Origin: Planctomycetes bacterium UBA4800
GTDB lineage: Bacteria > Planctomycetota > UBA8108 > UBA8890 > UBA8898
Direction of reading: 5' to 3'
Length of the DNA stretch: 46,695 nucleotides
Assembly: GCA_002402755.1 (NCBI GenBank)
Contig: DHGK01000335.1
Location: 11,782-58,476 of the forward strand
Shown one piece after another: positions 16,085-24,010 of the stretch. The number at the start of each line of letters is the position of its first letter. Position 1 is the stretch's first letter. The notes below the pieces were generated by a model, which saw nothing but the letters and a program-made list of their open reading frames with translations, was not told the DNA's origin and did not search any database. The position numbers were made by a program, and so were the translations under genes.

Positions 16085-16294
16085 GTGCTGCTCCCCTTGC
16101 GCTGTCTTCCCGGCGCCGGCCAGGGCCGCGCGCCTCCTACCAACCACGCACCACGCGACACGCGCTCGTCCGCCTTCGTGTCGGACCAGCATTCTTAATC
16201 GGACGCGGAGGCGCCGAAACGGAGGCTTTTTGAGGGACTTCTTGAAAGACTTTTTTCGCGCGCCGGAAACGCGCGGACGCGGCTCCTCGCCGCG

Positions 16295-17710
16295 TTATCG
16301 TGCCACGAGCGCGACGGCCAGGCGCACGCCCGCACCCGTCGCGCCGGCCTGCGACCAGTACTTGTGCTCTTTCTCGGCCAGAAACGTGCCGGCGATGTCG
16401 AGGTGGACGAACTCCGTACCCTTGTGCACGAACTCGTGCAGGAACCACGCCGCGGCCTGCGCGCCCGCGTACTTGCCGCCCGTGTTGAGTATGTCCGCGA
16501 CCGGACTGTCGATCTGGCCGCGATACTCGGGGTGCAGAGGCAGCTCCCATACGGGCTCCCCGCTCGCCCGCGCCGCAGCCTTGACCTCCTCGGCCAGGCC
16601 GGCCGAGCGCGACATGAGGCCCGTGTACTGGGGACCGAGGGCCCGCATGCAGGCGCCCGTGAGCGACGAGAACTCGACGATGCGCCGCTGCGTGAGCCTG
16701 TCCTGCGCGAAGAGCAGCGCATCGGCGAGCACGAGGCGCCCCTCCGCATCGGTGCTCCGGATCTCGACCGTGCGGCCGTTCCGGAACCTGAGCACATCGC
16801 CCGGCCGGTAGGCGTTGCCGTCGGGAAGGTTCTCGGCCGCCGCGCACACGCCCGTCACCTCGACCTGCGGCGCGAGGCGCGCGATCGCGTGCATGGCGCC
16901 GATCACGGCCGCGCAGCCGCTCATGTCGCCCTTCATCTCCCACATGCCGTCGGAGGGCTTGATGCTCACGCCGCCCGAATCGAACGTCAGTCCCTTGCCG
17001 ACGAGGCACAGCGGCGGACCGGACCGCCGCGCGCCCCTCGGCCGGTACCTGAGGACGAACATGACCGGCGGATTGACGCTGCCGCGGCCGACGGCCGTGA
17101 GGCCGACATACCCGGCCCTCGCGAGCTCGCGCGCGGAGAGCGCGCTGAAGCGCAGGCCGCCCGCCGCCGCGACCTTGCGCGCGCGGGCGGCGAGATCGAG
17201 CGGCGCGAGCGCGTTGGCCGGCGTGTTGACCAGATCGCGGGCCAGGACGACGCCCTCGTTGATCGCCTCGATGCGGCGCGCCTCCTTCCTGAGCGGCGCC
17301 GCATCGGCGCCGGCGACGATCGTCAGGCGCGCGGGCGCGCGCGGGGCGCGGCGCTTCTTCCCCTTGAACGCGTCGAAGCGGTACGAGGCCAGGAGCGCCC
17401 CCCACAGAAGCTCGCGGAAGTGCTCGACCGCGACGCCGCGGCCCAGCTCCCAGATGAGGTGCGCCGCCTCGGCCTCGGCCGCGTGCGTCACGGCGGCGCC
17501 GCCCGCAACGCGGCGCTTCTCATCGGGCTCCAGGTTCTTGAAGGCGCCGGCGTTGATCCGCAGCCCGACGCGGCCCCCCTCGGCGACGAACCGCACCGGC
17601 CGCGGCTTCCGCGCGCCGCCGTCCTCGGGGGCCGTGCCTTCCAGCGCCTCGAACCGGCACGTCATGGCGGACGGCGCGGCCGGGGTTCGTGCGATGACTT
17701 CAATGCGCAT
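16295..17710 (-). CDS. pepA: Leucyl aminopeptidase (M17)
   Basis: A 471-residue M17 aminopeptidase, which removes N-terminal residues from peptides using two metals. The catalytic core is clear: LVGKGLTFDSGGVSIKP (Lys and first Asp), MKGDMSGCAAV, and the signature RSTDAEGRLVLADAL with its Asp, Glu and Arg. The N-terminal macro-like domain of M17 proteins occupies about the first 150 residues. GGAG stands before the ATG. It lies 4 nt behind a macro-domain deacetylase gene, so both should be on one transcript. Confidence 0.93.
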   Translation of the reverse strand: MRIEVIARTPAAPSAMTCRFEALEGTAPEDGGARKPRPVRFVAEGGRVGLRINAGAFKNLEPDEKRRVAGGAAVTHAAEAEAAHLIWELGRGVAVEHFRELLWGALLASYRFDAFKGKKRRAPRAPARLTIVAGADAAPLRKEARRIEAINEGVVLARDLVNTPANALAPLDLAARARKVAAAGGLRFSALSARELARAGYVGLTAVGRGSVNPPVMFVLRYRPRGARRSGPPLCLVGKGLTFDSGGVSIKPSDGMWEMKGDMSGCAAVIGAMHAIARLAPQVEVTGVCAAAENLPDGNAYRPGDVLRFRNGRTVEIRSTDAEGRLVLADALLFAQDRLTQRRIVEFSSLTGACMRALGPQYTGLMSRSAGLAEEVKAAARASGEPVWELPLHPEYRGQIDSPVADILNTGGKYAGAQAAAWFLHEFVHKGTEFVHLDIAGTFLAEKEHKYWSQAGATGAGVRLAVALVAR

Positions 17711-17714
17711 GGGT

Positions 17715-18284
17715 TCACTCCGTCAGCGAGTCTTGTGCGAGCGGTTCCAGTATGCGTTCGTAGACGGCCAGGTCCTCGGCCGAGAAGAGGACGAACAGGA
17801 CCTCGCGCGGGGCTCGGTGCTCGGCGAGGAAGTCCTTCACCGCCGCCGCGGCGATGCGGGCGGCCTTCTCGATGGGAAAGCGATACGCACCGGTCGAGAT
17901 GGAAGGGAAGGCGACCGACGCACATTTCTTCTCGACCGCGCGCAGGAGCGAGTTGCGGTAGGCGCTCGCCAGAAGCTCCTCCTCGCTCTTTCCCCCGCCG
18001 CGCCAGACGGGACCGACGGTGTGGATGACGAACCGCGCGGCGAGCCGTCCCGCGCCCGTCGCGACGGCCTCGCCCGTCGGGCAGCGGCCGTGCGGCCCGG
18101 CGGGGATCTTCGCGCATTCCTCGACGATGGCCGGGCCGCCCGCCCGGTGAATCGCCCCGTCGACGCCGCCCCCGCCCATGAGCGTCGAGTTGGCCGCGTT
18201 GACGATCGCGTCCGTGCGGCACGCCGTGATGTCGCCCTGCGACAGCCGCAGCACACAGCCGCCCACGCGGATCTCGCGCGCCAT
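17715..18284 (-). CDS. Macro-domain ADP-ribose/O-acetyl-ADP-ribose hydrolase
   Basis: A 189-residue macro domain of the YmdB/MacroD type. The ligand loops are intact: GDITACRTDAIVNAANSTL, GGGGVDGAIHRAGG and FPSISTGAYRFP. The family removes acetyl or ADP-ribose groups from O-acetyl-ADP-ribose or modified proteins. GGAGG lies upstream of the ATG. It is first in an operon with leucyl aminopeptidase; whether the pairing is functional is unknown. Confidence 0.92.
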   Translation of the reverse strand: MAREIRVGGCVLRLSQGDITACRTDAIVNAANSTLMGGGGVDGAIHRAGGPAIVEECAKIPAGPHGRCPTGEAVATGAGRLAARFVIHTVGPVWRGGGKSEEELLASAYRNSLLRAVEKKCASVAFPSISTGAYRFPIEKAARIAAAAVKDFLAEHRAPREVLFVLFSAEDLAVYERILEPLAQDSLTE

Positions 18285-18337
18285 GGAAACCTCCTCGGGG
18301 GCGGCGCCGCCGCCGTCCCTGCCTGTGCCAGGGCACG

Positions 18338-18343
18338 ATCATA
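18338..18343 (-). promoter_or_regulatory. Candidate -10 for the macro domain/pepA operon
   Basis: Minus-strand TATGAT with a weak TTTCCG-like -35 about 17 nt further up; the interrupted palindrome GTGCC-AG-GGCAC (18325-18336) lies next to the expected start. Confidence 0.35.
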
Positions 18344-18407
18344 CCGCAGAGCGCCCGCCCGGAAAAGCGCCCGGCAGCCGGGCTACCCTCTCGGCCCCGC
18401 GGTGCGG

Positions 18408-18413
18408 TATAAT
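18408..18413 (+). promoter_or_regulatory. -10 element for aspartokinase-galactokinase
   Basis: A perfect TATAAT, without a convincing -35. Transcription near 18420 favours the ATG at 18447 (AGGAG at 18432-18436) over the ATG at 18423. Confidence 0.5.
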
Positions 18414-18446
18414 GCGTGGTTCATGTCGTTCAGGAGCGATCGAGAT

Positions 18447-19991
18447 ATGGATACGCCCAGGAACATTGAGAGCGCGGGCGAGCCGGACGCCGGGGCGCGC
18501 AAGAAATCGGGCTCCCGCGGCGCCCGCAGAACCAGGGACGGACACCCCGACATCGAGCCGGCGGCCGCCGTTCCCGCGGAGCCCTGCAAGGTCGCCAAGT
18601 TCGGGGGCAGCTCGGTCGCGACGGCCGCGCGCATCAAGAACGTCGCCGACATCATCCAGAAGGATCCGGCCCGGCGGTTCGTCGTCGTCTCGGCGCCCGG
18701 CAAGGCGGACGCCGGGGACGAGAAGATCACCGATCTCCTCATCCAGTGCGCCCGCAACCGCCTCGCGGGCGGCGAGCCCGGCGCGCCGCTGGAGAGGATC
18801 CGCGCGCGCTACACCGACATATGCCGCGAGCTCGAGCTGCCGCCCGCGACGATCCGCAGGGTGCTCAAGGAGCTCGACACGGTCGTGGCGGGCGACACGT
18901 CCCACGGCAGCGCCTACAAGGATGCCCTGAAGGCCATGGGCGAGGAGATGATGGCGCAGATCCTCGCCGACTACCTGCGGGACGTGCGCAAGGCGCCCGC
19001 CCAGTACGTCGGCCCGCGCGATGCCGGCCTCGTCGTCAGCGAGGAGTTCGGCGATGCGTTCCCGCTCCCCGAGGCCGCCAAGAACCTCGAGACGAATCTC
19101 GCCGGCAGGCCCGGCATCACGATCTTTCCCGGCTTCTACGGCATCACGCCGAAGGGCCAGGTGGCGACGTTCAGCCGCGGCGGCTCGGACCTGACCGGCG
19201 CCATCGTGGCCGAGGCCGTCGACGCCGACGTGTACGAGAACTGGACCGATGTGGACGGCATCCTCAGGGCCGACCCCTCGATCGTGCCCGGCGCCGAGAT
19301 CATCCACGAGATCACGTACCGCGAGATCCGCGAGCTGGCCTACATGGGCTTCAAGGTGCTCCACCACGATGCCATCATGCCCGTCAGGCGCAAGCACATC
19401 CCGATCAACCTCAGGAACACGAACAACGTCGACTTCCCGGGCTCGCTGATCGTCGACAGCCGCATCGCGCTCGCCGAGATCCTCGTCGGCGTGGCGATGA
19501 AGAAGAGCTTCTGCTGCTTCAACGTCGAGAAGTACCTCATGAACCGCGAGGTCGGCTTCGGCCGGCGGCTGCTCGGGATCCTGGAGGACTTCCACCTTTC
19601 CTTCGAGCACATGCCCTCCGGCATCGACTCGGTGAGCGTGTACCTCGACCAGTCGCAGCTCCAGGGCGACATGTCCAGCCAGATCATCCGCCGCATCTAC
19701 CGCGAGCTGGGCGCCGACAAGGTCGACGTCGAGCACGACAAGGCCATGGTGATCGCCGTCGGCGAGGGCATGAAGCGCCACATGGGAGTGGCGGCGCGCC
19801 TCGTCAACGCGCTGGCCCGCTCGAAGATCAACATCGAGGTCATCAACCAGGGCGCATCGGAGCTGAGCATCCTCTTCGGGGTCCGCGACGAGGACGGCGA
19901 GCCCGCGGTCAGGGCGATCTACGACGCGTTCTTCGGCGCGGGCCGGAACGGCGAGGCCGAGACAAACGGGGAGCGCCACCACAAGCGATGA
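18447..19991 (+). CDS. Aspartate kinase
   Basis: A 514-residue monofunctional aspartokinase, catalysing the ATP-dependent first step from aspartate to lysine, threonine and methionine. After a low-complexity lead of ~45 residues come the kinase motif KVAKFGGSSV, the catalytic block TFSRGGSDLTGAIVAEA, DVYENWTDVDGI and the regulatory C terminus with ACT-like repeats (SVSVYLDQSQ and KAMVIAVGEGMKRHMGVAARLVNAL...INIEVINQGASELSILF). A homoserine dehydrogenase domain is absent. I chose ATG at 18447 over 18423 because of AGGAG spacing and the -10 position. It overlaps the galactokinase gene by 4 nt, an unexpected partner. Confidence 0.92.
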   Translation: MDTPRNIESAGEPDAGARKKSGSRGARRTRDGHPDIEPAAAVPAEPCKVAKFGGSSVATAARIKNVADIIQKDPARRFVVVSAPGKADAGDEKITDLLIQCARNRLAGGEPGAPLERIRARYTDICRELELPPATIRRVLKELDTVVAGDTSHGSAYKDALKAMGEEMMAQILADYLRDVRKAPAQYVGPRDAGLVVSEEFGDAFPLPEAAKNLETNLAGRPGITIFPGFYGITPKGQVATFSRGGSDLTGAIVAEAVDADVYENWTDVDGILRADPSIVPGAEIIHEITYREIRELAYMGFKVLHHDAIMPVRRKHIPINLRNTNNVDFPGSLIVDSRIALAEILVGVAMKKSFCCFNVEKYLMNREVGFGRRLLGILEDFHLSFEHMPSGIDSVSVYLDQSQLQGDMSSQIIRRIYRELGADKVDVEHDKAMVIAVGEGMKRHMGVAARLVNALARSKINIEVINQGASELSILFGVRDEDGEPAVRAIYDAFFGAGRNGEAETNGERHHKR

Positions 19992-21241
19992 AGACGCCGG
20001 CGCATCTCGCGGCCATGCATGACGACTCGGCGCTGCGCGCCGCGTTCGCGCGCGCGTTCGGAGGCCGCGCACCTGCGGCGCTCGCGCGCGCGCCCGGGCG
20101 CATCAACCTGATCGGCGAGCACACGGACTACAACGGCCTCCCGGTGCTGCCGTTCGCGCTCCCGCACGCGGTCCGCATCGCCTTCGCGCCGCGTGATGAC
20201 GCCCGGATCGTGCTGCGCCACGCGCGCGAGGAGCACCCCCCGTCCGAGTTCATCGCCTCGCCCGCGATCGAGCACGACCCGCCGGGAAGCTGGGCCAACT
20301 ACGTCAAGGCCGCGGTCGAACACTTCGCGCGGCTGCTCCTGGAGACGTCCGGCGCGGCGGCGCGCGGCTTCGACGCTCTCGTCGACGGCGACATCCCCCA
20401 GGCGGGCGGCCTGTCGTCGAGCTCCGCGCTCGTCGTCGCAACGGCGCTCGCGTTCTGCGAGGTCAACGCGCTGTCGCTCCCGCCGCTCGAGCTCGCGTCG
20501 CACTGCGCGGCAGCCGAGCGCTACGTCGGCACGCAGGGGGGCGGCATGGACCAGGCCGCGAGCATCCTCGGCGCGCCGGGCTGCGCCCTGAGGATCGACT
20601 TCTTCCCCCTCGCCGCGACCCCCGTGCCGTTCCCCGAGGGCTGGGCCGTGCTCGCCTGCCACAGCCTCGTCAGGGCCGCGAAGACCGAGGAGGCGCGCGC
20701 CGAGTTCAACCGGCGCGTCGGGGAATGCCGCGTCGCGGCCGCGCTGCTCGGGCGCGCGCTCGACCGCCCCGAAGCCCCGCGCCTGGGGGATTTCGCCAAG
20801 GAGTTCGGCACGGCGGCCTGTGTGCGCGCCCTCGGCGAGGCCGTGCCGCCGGACTCCAAGATCCTCGCGAGGGCGCGGCACGTGTTCGAGGAGGCCGAGC
20901 GCGTCGCCGAGGCGACGCGCGCCCTGGCGGCGGGCGACATGCGCACCCTCGGGCGCCTCATGTCGGACGCGCACGCAAGCGCGCGCGATCTCTACGAGAT
21001 CAGCGGCCCCGCCCTGGAGGAACTCGTCCGGCTCTTCCTTGAGGGCGGCGCCCTCGGCGCCCGCCTGACGGGCGCCGGCTTCGGCGGCTTCGCCATCGCG
21101 CTCGGCGAGGAGGACCCGCTCGCCCGCCTCATGGCCGAGGTCGACGACCGCTTCTACCGCGTGCGCGCCCCCGCCCGCCCGCTCGAGGAGCTGCGCTTCA
21201 TCGCCCGCCCCGCGGAGGGCGCGCGCGTCGTGCGAGTCTGA
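19988..21241 (+). CDS. galK: Galactokinase (GHMP family)
   Basis: A 417-residue GHMP kinase phosphorylating galactose at C1 (Leloir pathway). All family blocks are present: the galactokinase signature GRINLIGEHTDYNGLPVLPF near residue 37, the ATP loop GDIPQAGGLSSSSALVVATA, the GGGMDQAAS motif and the C-terminal GARLTGAGFGGFAIA. The start codon ATG at 19988 sits in the ATGA overlap with the aspartokinase stop, so translation is likely coupled. No other gal gene lies nearby. A related sugar (for example N-acetylgalactosamine) cannot be excluded as substrate. Confidence 0.9.
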   Translation: MKTPAHLAAMHDDSALRAAFARAFGGRAPAALARAPGRINLIGEHTDYNGLPVLPFALPHAVRIAFAPRDDARIVLRHAREEHPPSEFIASPAIEHDPPGSWANYVKAAVEHFARLLLETSGAAARGFDALVDGDIPQAGGLSSSSALVVATALAFCEVNALSLPPLELASHCAAAERYVGTQGGGMDQAASILGAPGCALRIDFFPLAATPVPFPEGWAVLACHSLVRAAKTEEARAEFNRRVGECRVAAALLGRALDRPEAPRLGDFAKEFGTAACVRALGEAVPPDSKILARARHVFEEAERVAEATRALAAGDMRTLGRLMSDAHASARDLYEISGPALEELVRLFLEGGALGARLTGAGFGGFAIALGEEDPLARLMAEVDDRFYRVRAPARPLEELRFIARPAEGARVVRV

Positions 21242-21374
21242 GGAACGGCTGCGGCGCAGGCACCGGCGGCGGGTGATCGAGGGGAGCCCCGGCGGGCGGG
21301 GGTCTCCAAGTGCGGGTTCGAACCGGTCCACCGCGGGGGCAGGAGCCACGAGCACCTGGTCCCGTCGTCAGGTT

Positions 21375-21701
21375 CTATCGCAGCAGCCGCCGTGCCAGCG
21401 CGGTCTGAAGATCACGTCTACCATCCAGGACGGCATGGACGACGACACGCCGCGCGCTCACCTCGTAGATGACGCGGTACGGCTTGAAGTGCACCTCGCG
21501 GTATCTGACAACGGCGACGCGCAGAAGCTCGGGAGGAACGTGGCCTCGCAGGGGCACGCGAGCAAGGTCTGCACACACCCGCTCGATCTGTGCAAGCACG
21601 TGCCGGGCGCGGCCGAGAGCATCGCGGTCGCGGATATAGGCGAAGATCTCGGCGACATCGTCCTCCGCCTCCGCCGTGAAGACTACCTGGCAGATCTTCA
21701 C
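21375..21701 (-). CDS. ParE/RelE-family toxin
   Basis: A 108-residue type II toxin of the ParE branch. It has VVFTAEAEDDVAEIFAYI, then LRGHVPPELLRVAV, YREVHFKPYRVIYEV and VVHAVLDGRRDLQTAL, the standard order of RelE/ParE folds. ParE-type members poison gyrase and RelE-type members cleave mRNA; sequence alone does not decide. Its start overlaps the antitoxin stop by 4 nt (21698-21701). It lies in the low-conservation island between galactokinase and the DUF4143 ATPase. Confidence 0.88.
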   Translation of the reverse strand: MKICQVVFTAEAEDDVAEIFAYIRDRDALGRARHVLAQIERVCADLARVPLRGHVPPELLRVAVVRYREVHFKPYRVIYEVSARRVVVHAVLDGRRDLQTALARRLLR

Positions 21702-21979
21702 GCGGATGCGCCATCGAGCGACTTGCGAAGACCCGCGAGAACTCTCTTCGCCGTCCGCACGCGCCCTGCCGCCGCCGATGCGGAGCTCTGGGCGAGGATC
21801 TTGAGCAGCGCGAGGCTATCCTGCACCTGCTCGTAGCTGGCCAGATCGAGCAGGACAGCTTTGGCCTTGCCGTTCTGGGTGATGACGAGCGTCTTGTGAT
21901 GCTCGGCCACCTCGGCGATGAGCCGCGCCGTCTGAGCCTTGAGTTTGCTGATCGGCGTTACCGCCTCGCTGAGTTTCAT
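21698..21979 (-). CDS. Phd/YefM-family antitoxin
   Basis: A 93-residue antitoxin. The N-terminal Phd/YefM domain reads MKLSEAVTPISKLKAQTARL, LVITQNGKAKAVLLDLASYEQV. The tail contains a leucine-rich helix (DSLALLKILAQS) and a basic end (VRTAKRVLAGLRKSL) that would embrace the toxin. AGGAG stands about 9 nt before the ATG. Antitoxin-first order and the 4-nt overlap with the ParE-like gene indicate a working module. It should autoregulate. Confidence 0.9.
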   Translation of the reverse strand: MKLSEAVTPISKLKAQTARLIAEVAEHHKTLVITQNGKAKAVLLDLASYEQVQDSLALLKILAQSSASAAAGRVRTAKRVLAGLRKSLDGASA

Positions 21980-22114
21980 TGGTCCACGCTCCTGCCAGGA
22001 TCAAGGTTGTCGCGAAAAGCCTGTCGCCGCAGCCCCGTTTCGAGCGAACGCACCCGAAAGAACCGGCGGCACGCATCGACGCGCCCGGGCGGACGCATCG
22101 CGCCGCCGGGTTTG

Positions 22115-22126
22115 GCAACCGGTTGC
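22115..22126. promoter_or_regulatory. Palindrome GCAACCGGTTGC
   Basis: A perfect 12-base palindrome with central CCGG, of the type bound by LacI-family regulators, about 30 nt after the predicted start of the antitoxin transcript. No LacI-type gene is in the window. Confidence 0.4.
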
Positions 22127-22155
22127 AGCCGAAAGGGGTCCTTACGATAGCCTCA

Positions 22156-22185
22156 AATATAGTCCTTTTTCAGCCCCAGTGTCAA
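22156..22185 (-). promoter_or_regulatory. Promoter of the Phd/ParE-type module
   Basis: Minus-strand TTGACA (22180-22185) and TATATT (22156-22161), spacer 18 nt. The implied leader to the antitoxin ATG at 21979 is about 170 nt, long for a toxin-antitoxin module. Confidence 0.6.
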
Positions 22186-22204
22186 ATCCCCTCTTCCTCA
22201 AGCC

Positions 22205-22245
22205 CTTCTCCCTCTGTGCCCTCCGTGTCTCCCGTGGTCTTCTCT
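22205..22245 (-). repeat. Degenerate purine-rich CACGGAG-type repeat
   Basis: Read on the minus strand it gives CCACGGGAGA, CACGGAGGG, CACAGAGGG and AGAAGGG in succession, units of 9-10 nt. It resembles the CACRGAG repeat tracts scattered in genomes of several phyla, often ahead of GxxExxY-family genes. No such gene is found here. Confidence 0.5.
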
Positions 22246-22369
22246 CGCGGACATGACGCCTGTCGGCCTGCGGGAGGGCGGTGAGAAAAGCGTCACGCCT
22301 ACCCTGATCCTTCCGCGCTGAGGGAACGGCCGCGGGCGTCGCCGCGAAACCTGCGTCCGCGCCTCACGC

Positions 22370-22398
22370 TTGACTTTTCCGTGCCCATGATCGATAAT
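22370..22398 (+). promoter_or_regulatory. Promoter of the DUF4143 ATPase gene
   Basis: TTGACT (22370-22375) and GATAAT (22393-22398), spacer 17 nt, in a locally AT-rich stretch. Confidence 0.7.
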
Positions 22399-22402
22399 AG
22401 CT

Positions 22403-22422
22403 ATTGACTATCTTTAGTCAAT
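22403..22422. promoter_or_regulatory. Perfect inverted repeat at the ATPase transcription start
   Basis: ATTGACTA-TCTT-TAGTCAAT, 8-bp arms and 4-nt loop, beginning 4 nt after the -10. Position and symmetry suit a repressor operator; as RNA it would form a small hairpin ahead of GGAGG. Confidence 0.65.
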
Positions 22423-22449
22423 GGCCGTTGATCATCTTATGGAGGCCAC

Positions 22450-23850
22450 ATGCTGGACACGCGATTCCTGCCCCACAACAGCCACCTCGACCGGCCCGCG
22501 CAATTCGAGCAGCTTGACCCGGATCTGCGCCGGCTGCGCCGCCAGCCCCTCATCCACCGGTTTCCGCTCATCGATGCGCTGCCGCACGACCGCCCCGGGA
22601 TCTACTCGATCACCGGCGGACGGCAGATCGGCAAGACGACGCTCCTCAAGCAGTGGATGGCGCAGCTTCTTCGCCGGGGAGTCGCGCCGGACCGGATCTG
22701 CTACCTGACCGGGGAGCTCATCGATGACCACCACTCGCTCGTGCGCATCCTCACCGACATCATCGACGGCTGGGGGCCGGACCGCGCCGGCTACGCCCTC
22801 CTCGACGAGGTCACCTACGTCAGGGACTGGGACAAGGGCGTGAAGTTTCTGGCCGACGCGGGCGTGTTCGAGCGCGTCGTGCTGATGCTCACCGGCTCCG
22901 ACACCACGATCCTGCGCGAGGCGCGGGCGCGCTTCCCCGGCCGGCGGGGGACGAGCGCCGTCGTCGACTTCCAGGCGGCGCCGCTGACATTCCACGAGTA
23001 CGTGCGCCTTCACGGCAGCCTGTCTCCGGCCGCCGCGTCCGCGCTCGCCGATCCATCGGCGCCGGTCGCGCCGAAGGTCCGGGCGCTGCTCGATGCGGAG
23101 CTGGAGCGCTACCTTCGCCACGGCGGCTACCTACGAGCCATCAACGACCTGGAGAGGGAGGGCACCATCGCGCCGTCGACCTTCGCGACGTACGCCGACT
23201 GGATCCGCGGCGACGTCCTGAAGCGCGGCAAGCACGAGCACTACCTCCGGGAGATCCTGGCGGCGATCGTGCGGCGCTGCGGTTCGCAGGTGACATGGAA
23301 CGGGCTCGCGAAAGACCTCTCGATCGACCATCCGATGACCGTCGCCGACTACACGGCGCTCCTCGCATCCATGGATGCCGTGTTCGTGCAGCCCGCGCTC
23401 CGCGAGGACAAGCTCTCGGCGGCGCCGAAGAAGGCGCGCCGGATCATGTTCTCCGATCCGTTCATCTTCCACGCGGTCGAGAACTGGCTGCGGCCGGACC
23501 CCGATGCGTTCACGAACCGCGTGACGCCTCTCCTGGCCGATCCGGAGCGGGCCGGGCGGCTCGCCGAGGCGTGCGCCGTCACGCACGTGCGCCGTTTCTT
23601 TCCGACCTTCTACATCAAGGCGGAGGGCGAGGTCGACATCGCCTACGTGCACCGGGGGAAGTTCGTGCCGATCGAGGTCAAGTGGACCGAACAGCTCCGC
23701 CCCCGCGACCTGGCCCAGATCGCGAAGTACGGGAACGCGCGCATCTGGGCGAAGACGTGGAGCCCGAACGCCGTTCACGGCATTCCCGTCGAACCCCTCC
23801 CGCTCGCCCTGTACCGCCTCGGCCCCTCGCCGCTCGCGGCGCCGTACTGA
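22450..23850 (+). CDS. AAA ATPase with C-terminal DUF4143 nuclease-like domain
   Basis: A 466-residue protein of the AAA_14/DUF4143 family. Walker A is GGRQIGKTT (about residue 57), Walker B is YALLDEVTYVRDW (about 115-127), and a sensor strand reads LMLTGSDTT. The C-terminal part resembles a PD-(D/E)xK fold: EGEVDIAYVHRGKFVPIEVKW near 390-410, with Asp and E-x-K in place. Family members are widespread, often in many copies, with no agreed function; links to nucleic-acid handling or defence are proposed but unproven. GGAGG lies 6 nt before the ATG, behind a consensus promoter and inverted repeat. It stands alone in a transferred-looking island. Confidence 0.88.
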   Translation: MLDTRFLPHNSHLDRPAQFEQLDPDLRRLRRQPLIHRFPLIDALPHDRPGIYSITGGRQIGKTTLLKQWMAQLLRRGVAPDRICYLTGELIDDHHSLVRILTDIIDGWGPDRAGYALLDEVTYVRDWDKGVKFLADAGVFERVVLMLTGSDTTILREARARFPGRRGTSAVVDFQAAPLTFHEYVRLHGSLSPAAASALADPSAPVAPKVRALLDAELERYLRHGGYLRAINDLEREGTIAPSTFATYADWIRGDVLKRGKHEHYLREILAAIVRRCGSQVTWNGLAKDLSIDHPMTVADYTALLASMDAVFVQPALREDKLSAAPKKARRIMFSDPFIFHAVENWLRPDPDAFTNRVTPLLADPERAGRLAEACAVTHVRRFFPTFYIKAEGEVDIAYVHRGKFVPIEVKWTEQLRPRDLAQIAKYGNARIWAKTWSPNAVHGIPVEPLPLALYRLGPSPLAAPY

Positions 23851-23899
23851 GCGGCAACCGCGGCCCGGGGGAAGACCCCGCCCGGGGGGGCGGCAGGAG

Positions 23900-23949
23900 T
23901 CCACGGTTGTGGAAAACGGCAATCCTTGCCATATTCCACGATCGTGGAA
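23900..23949. repeat. Composite palindromic repeat, copy A
   Basis: Three hairpins in 50 nt: TCCAC-GGTT-GTGGA (23900-23913), GGCAA-TCC-TTGCC (23918-23930) and the perfect palindrome TTCCACGATCGTGGAA (23934-23949). Followed by a short A-run. Confidence 0.85.
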
Positions 23950-24010
23950 AATCCAGCGGAGAAAAAACCGAGTTATGGCTGCCCCACCCTCGATCTCGGA
24001 TGCTGGAAGA

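Larger units (their letters stand above)
21980..22449. other. 470-nt intergenic accessory region
   Basis: No convincing gene. It contains, from left to right, the leader of the Phd/ParE module with palindrome 22115-22126, that module's promoter (22156-22185), a degenerate purine-rich repeat (22205-22245), and the promoter and inverted repeat of the DUF4143 ATPase gene (22370-22422). Parts are much richer in A/T than the surrounding genes. Confidence 0.7.

Noticed and set aside
16193..16294. AT-rich stretch with CTTTTTTCGCGCG and GCGCG...CGCGC hairpin as a pepA terminator
   Set aside because: In the pepA direction the hairpin is followed by A residues, not T; no function assigned.
16815..18446. 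Upstream in-frame extension of aspartokinase to 1058 residues
   Set aside because: Antisense to pepA and macro-domain genes; the kinase start at 18447 has its own -10 and ribosome site.
21313..21345. tRNA-like T-loop (GGGTTCGAACC) after galactokinase
   Set aside because: The T-stem pairs only partly, and no matching acceptor, D or anticodon arm is found on either side.
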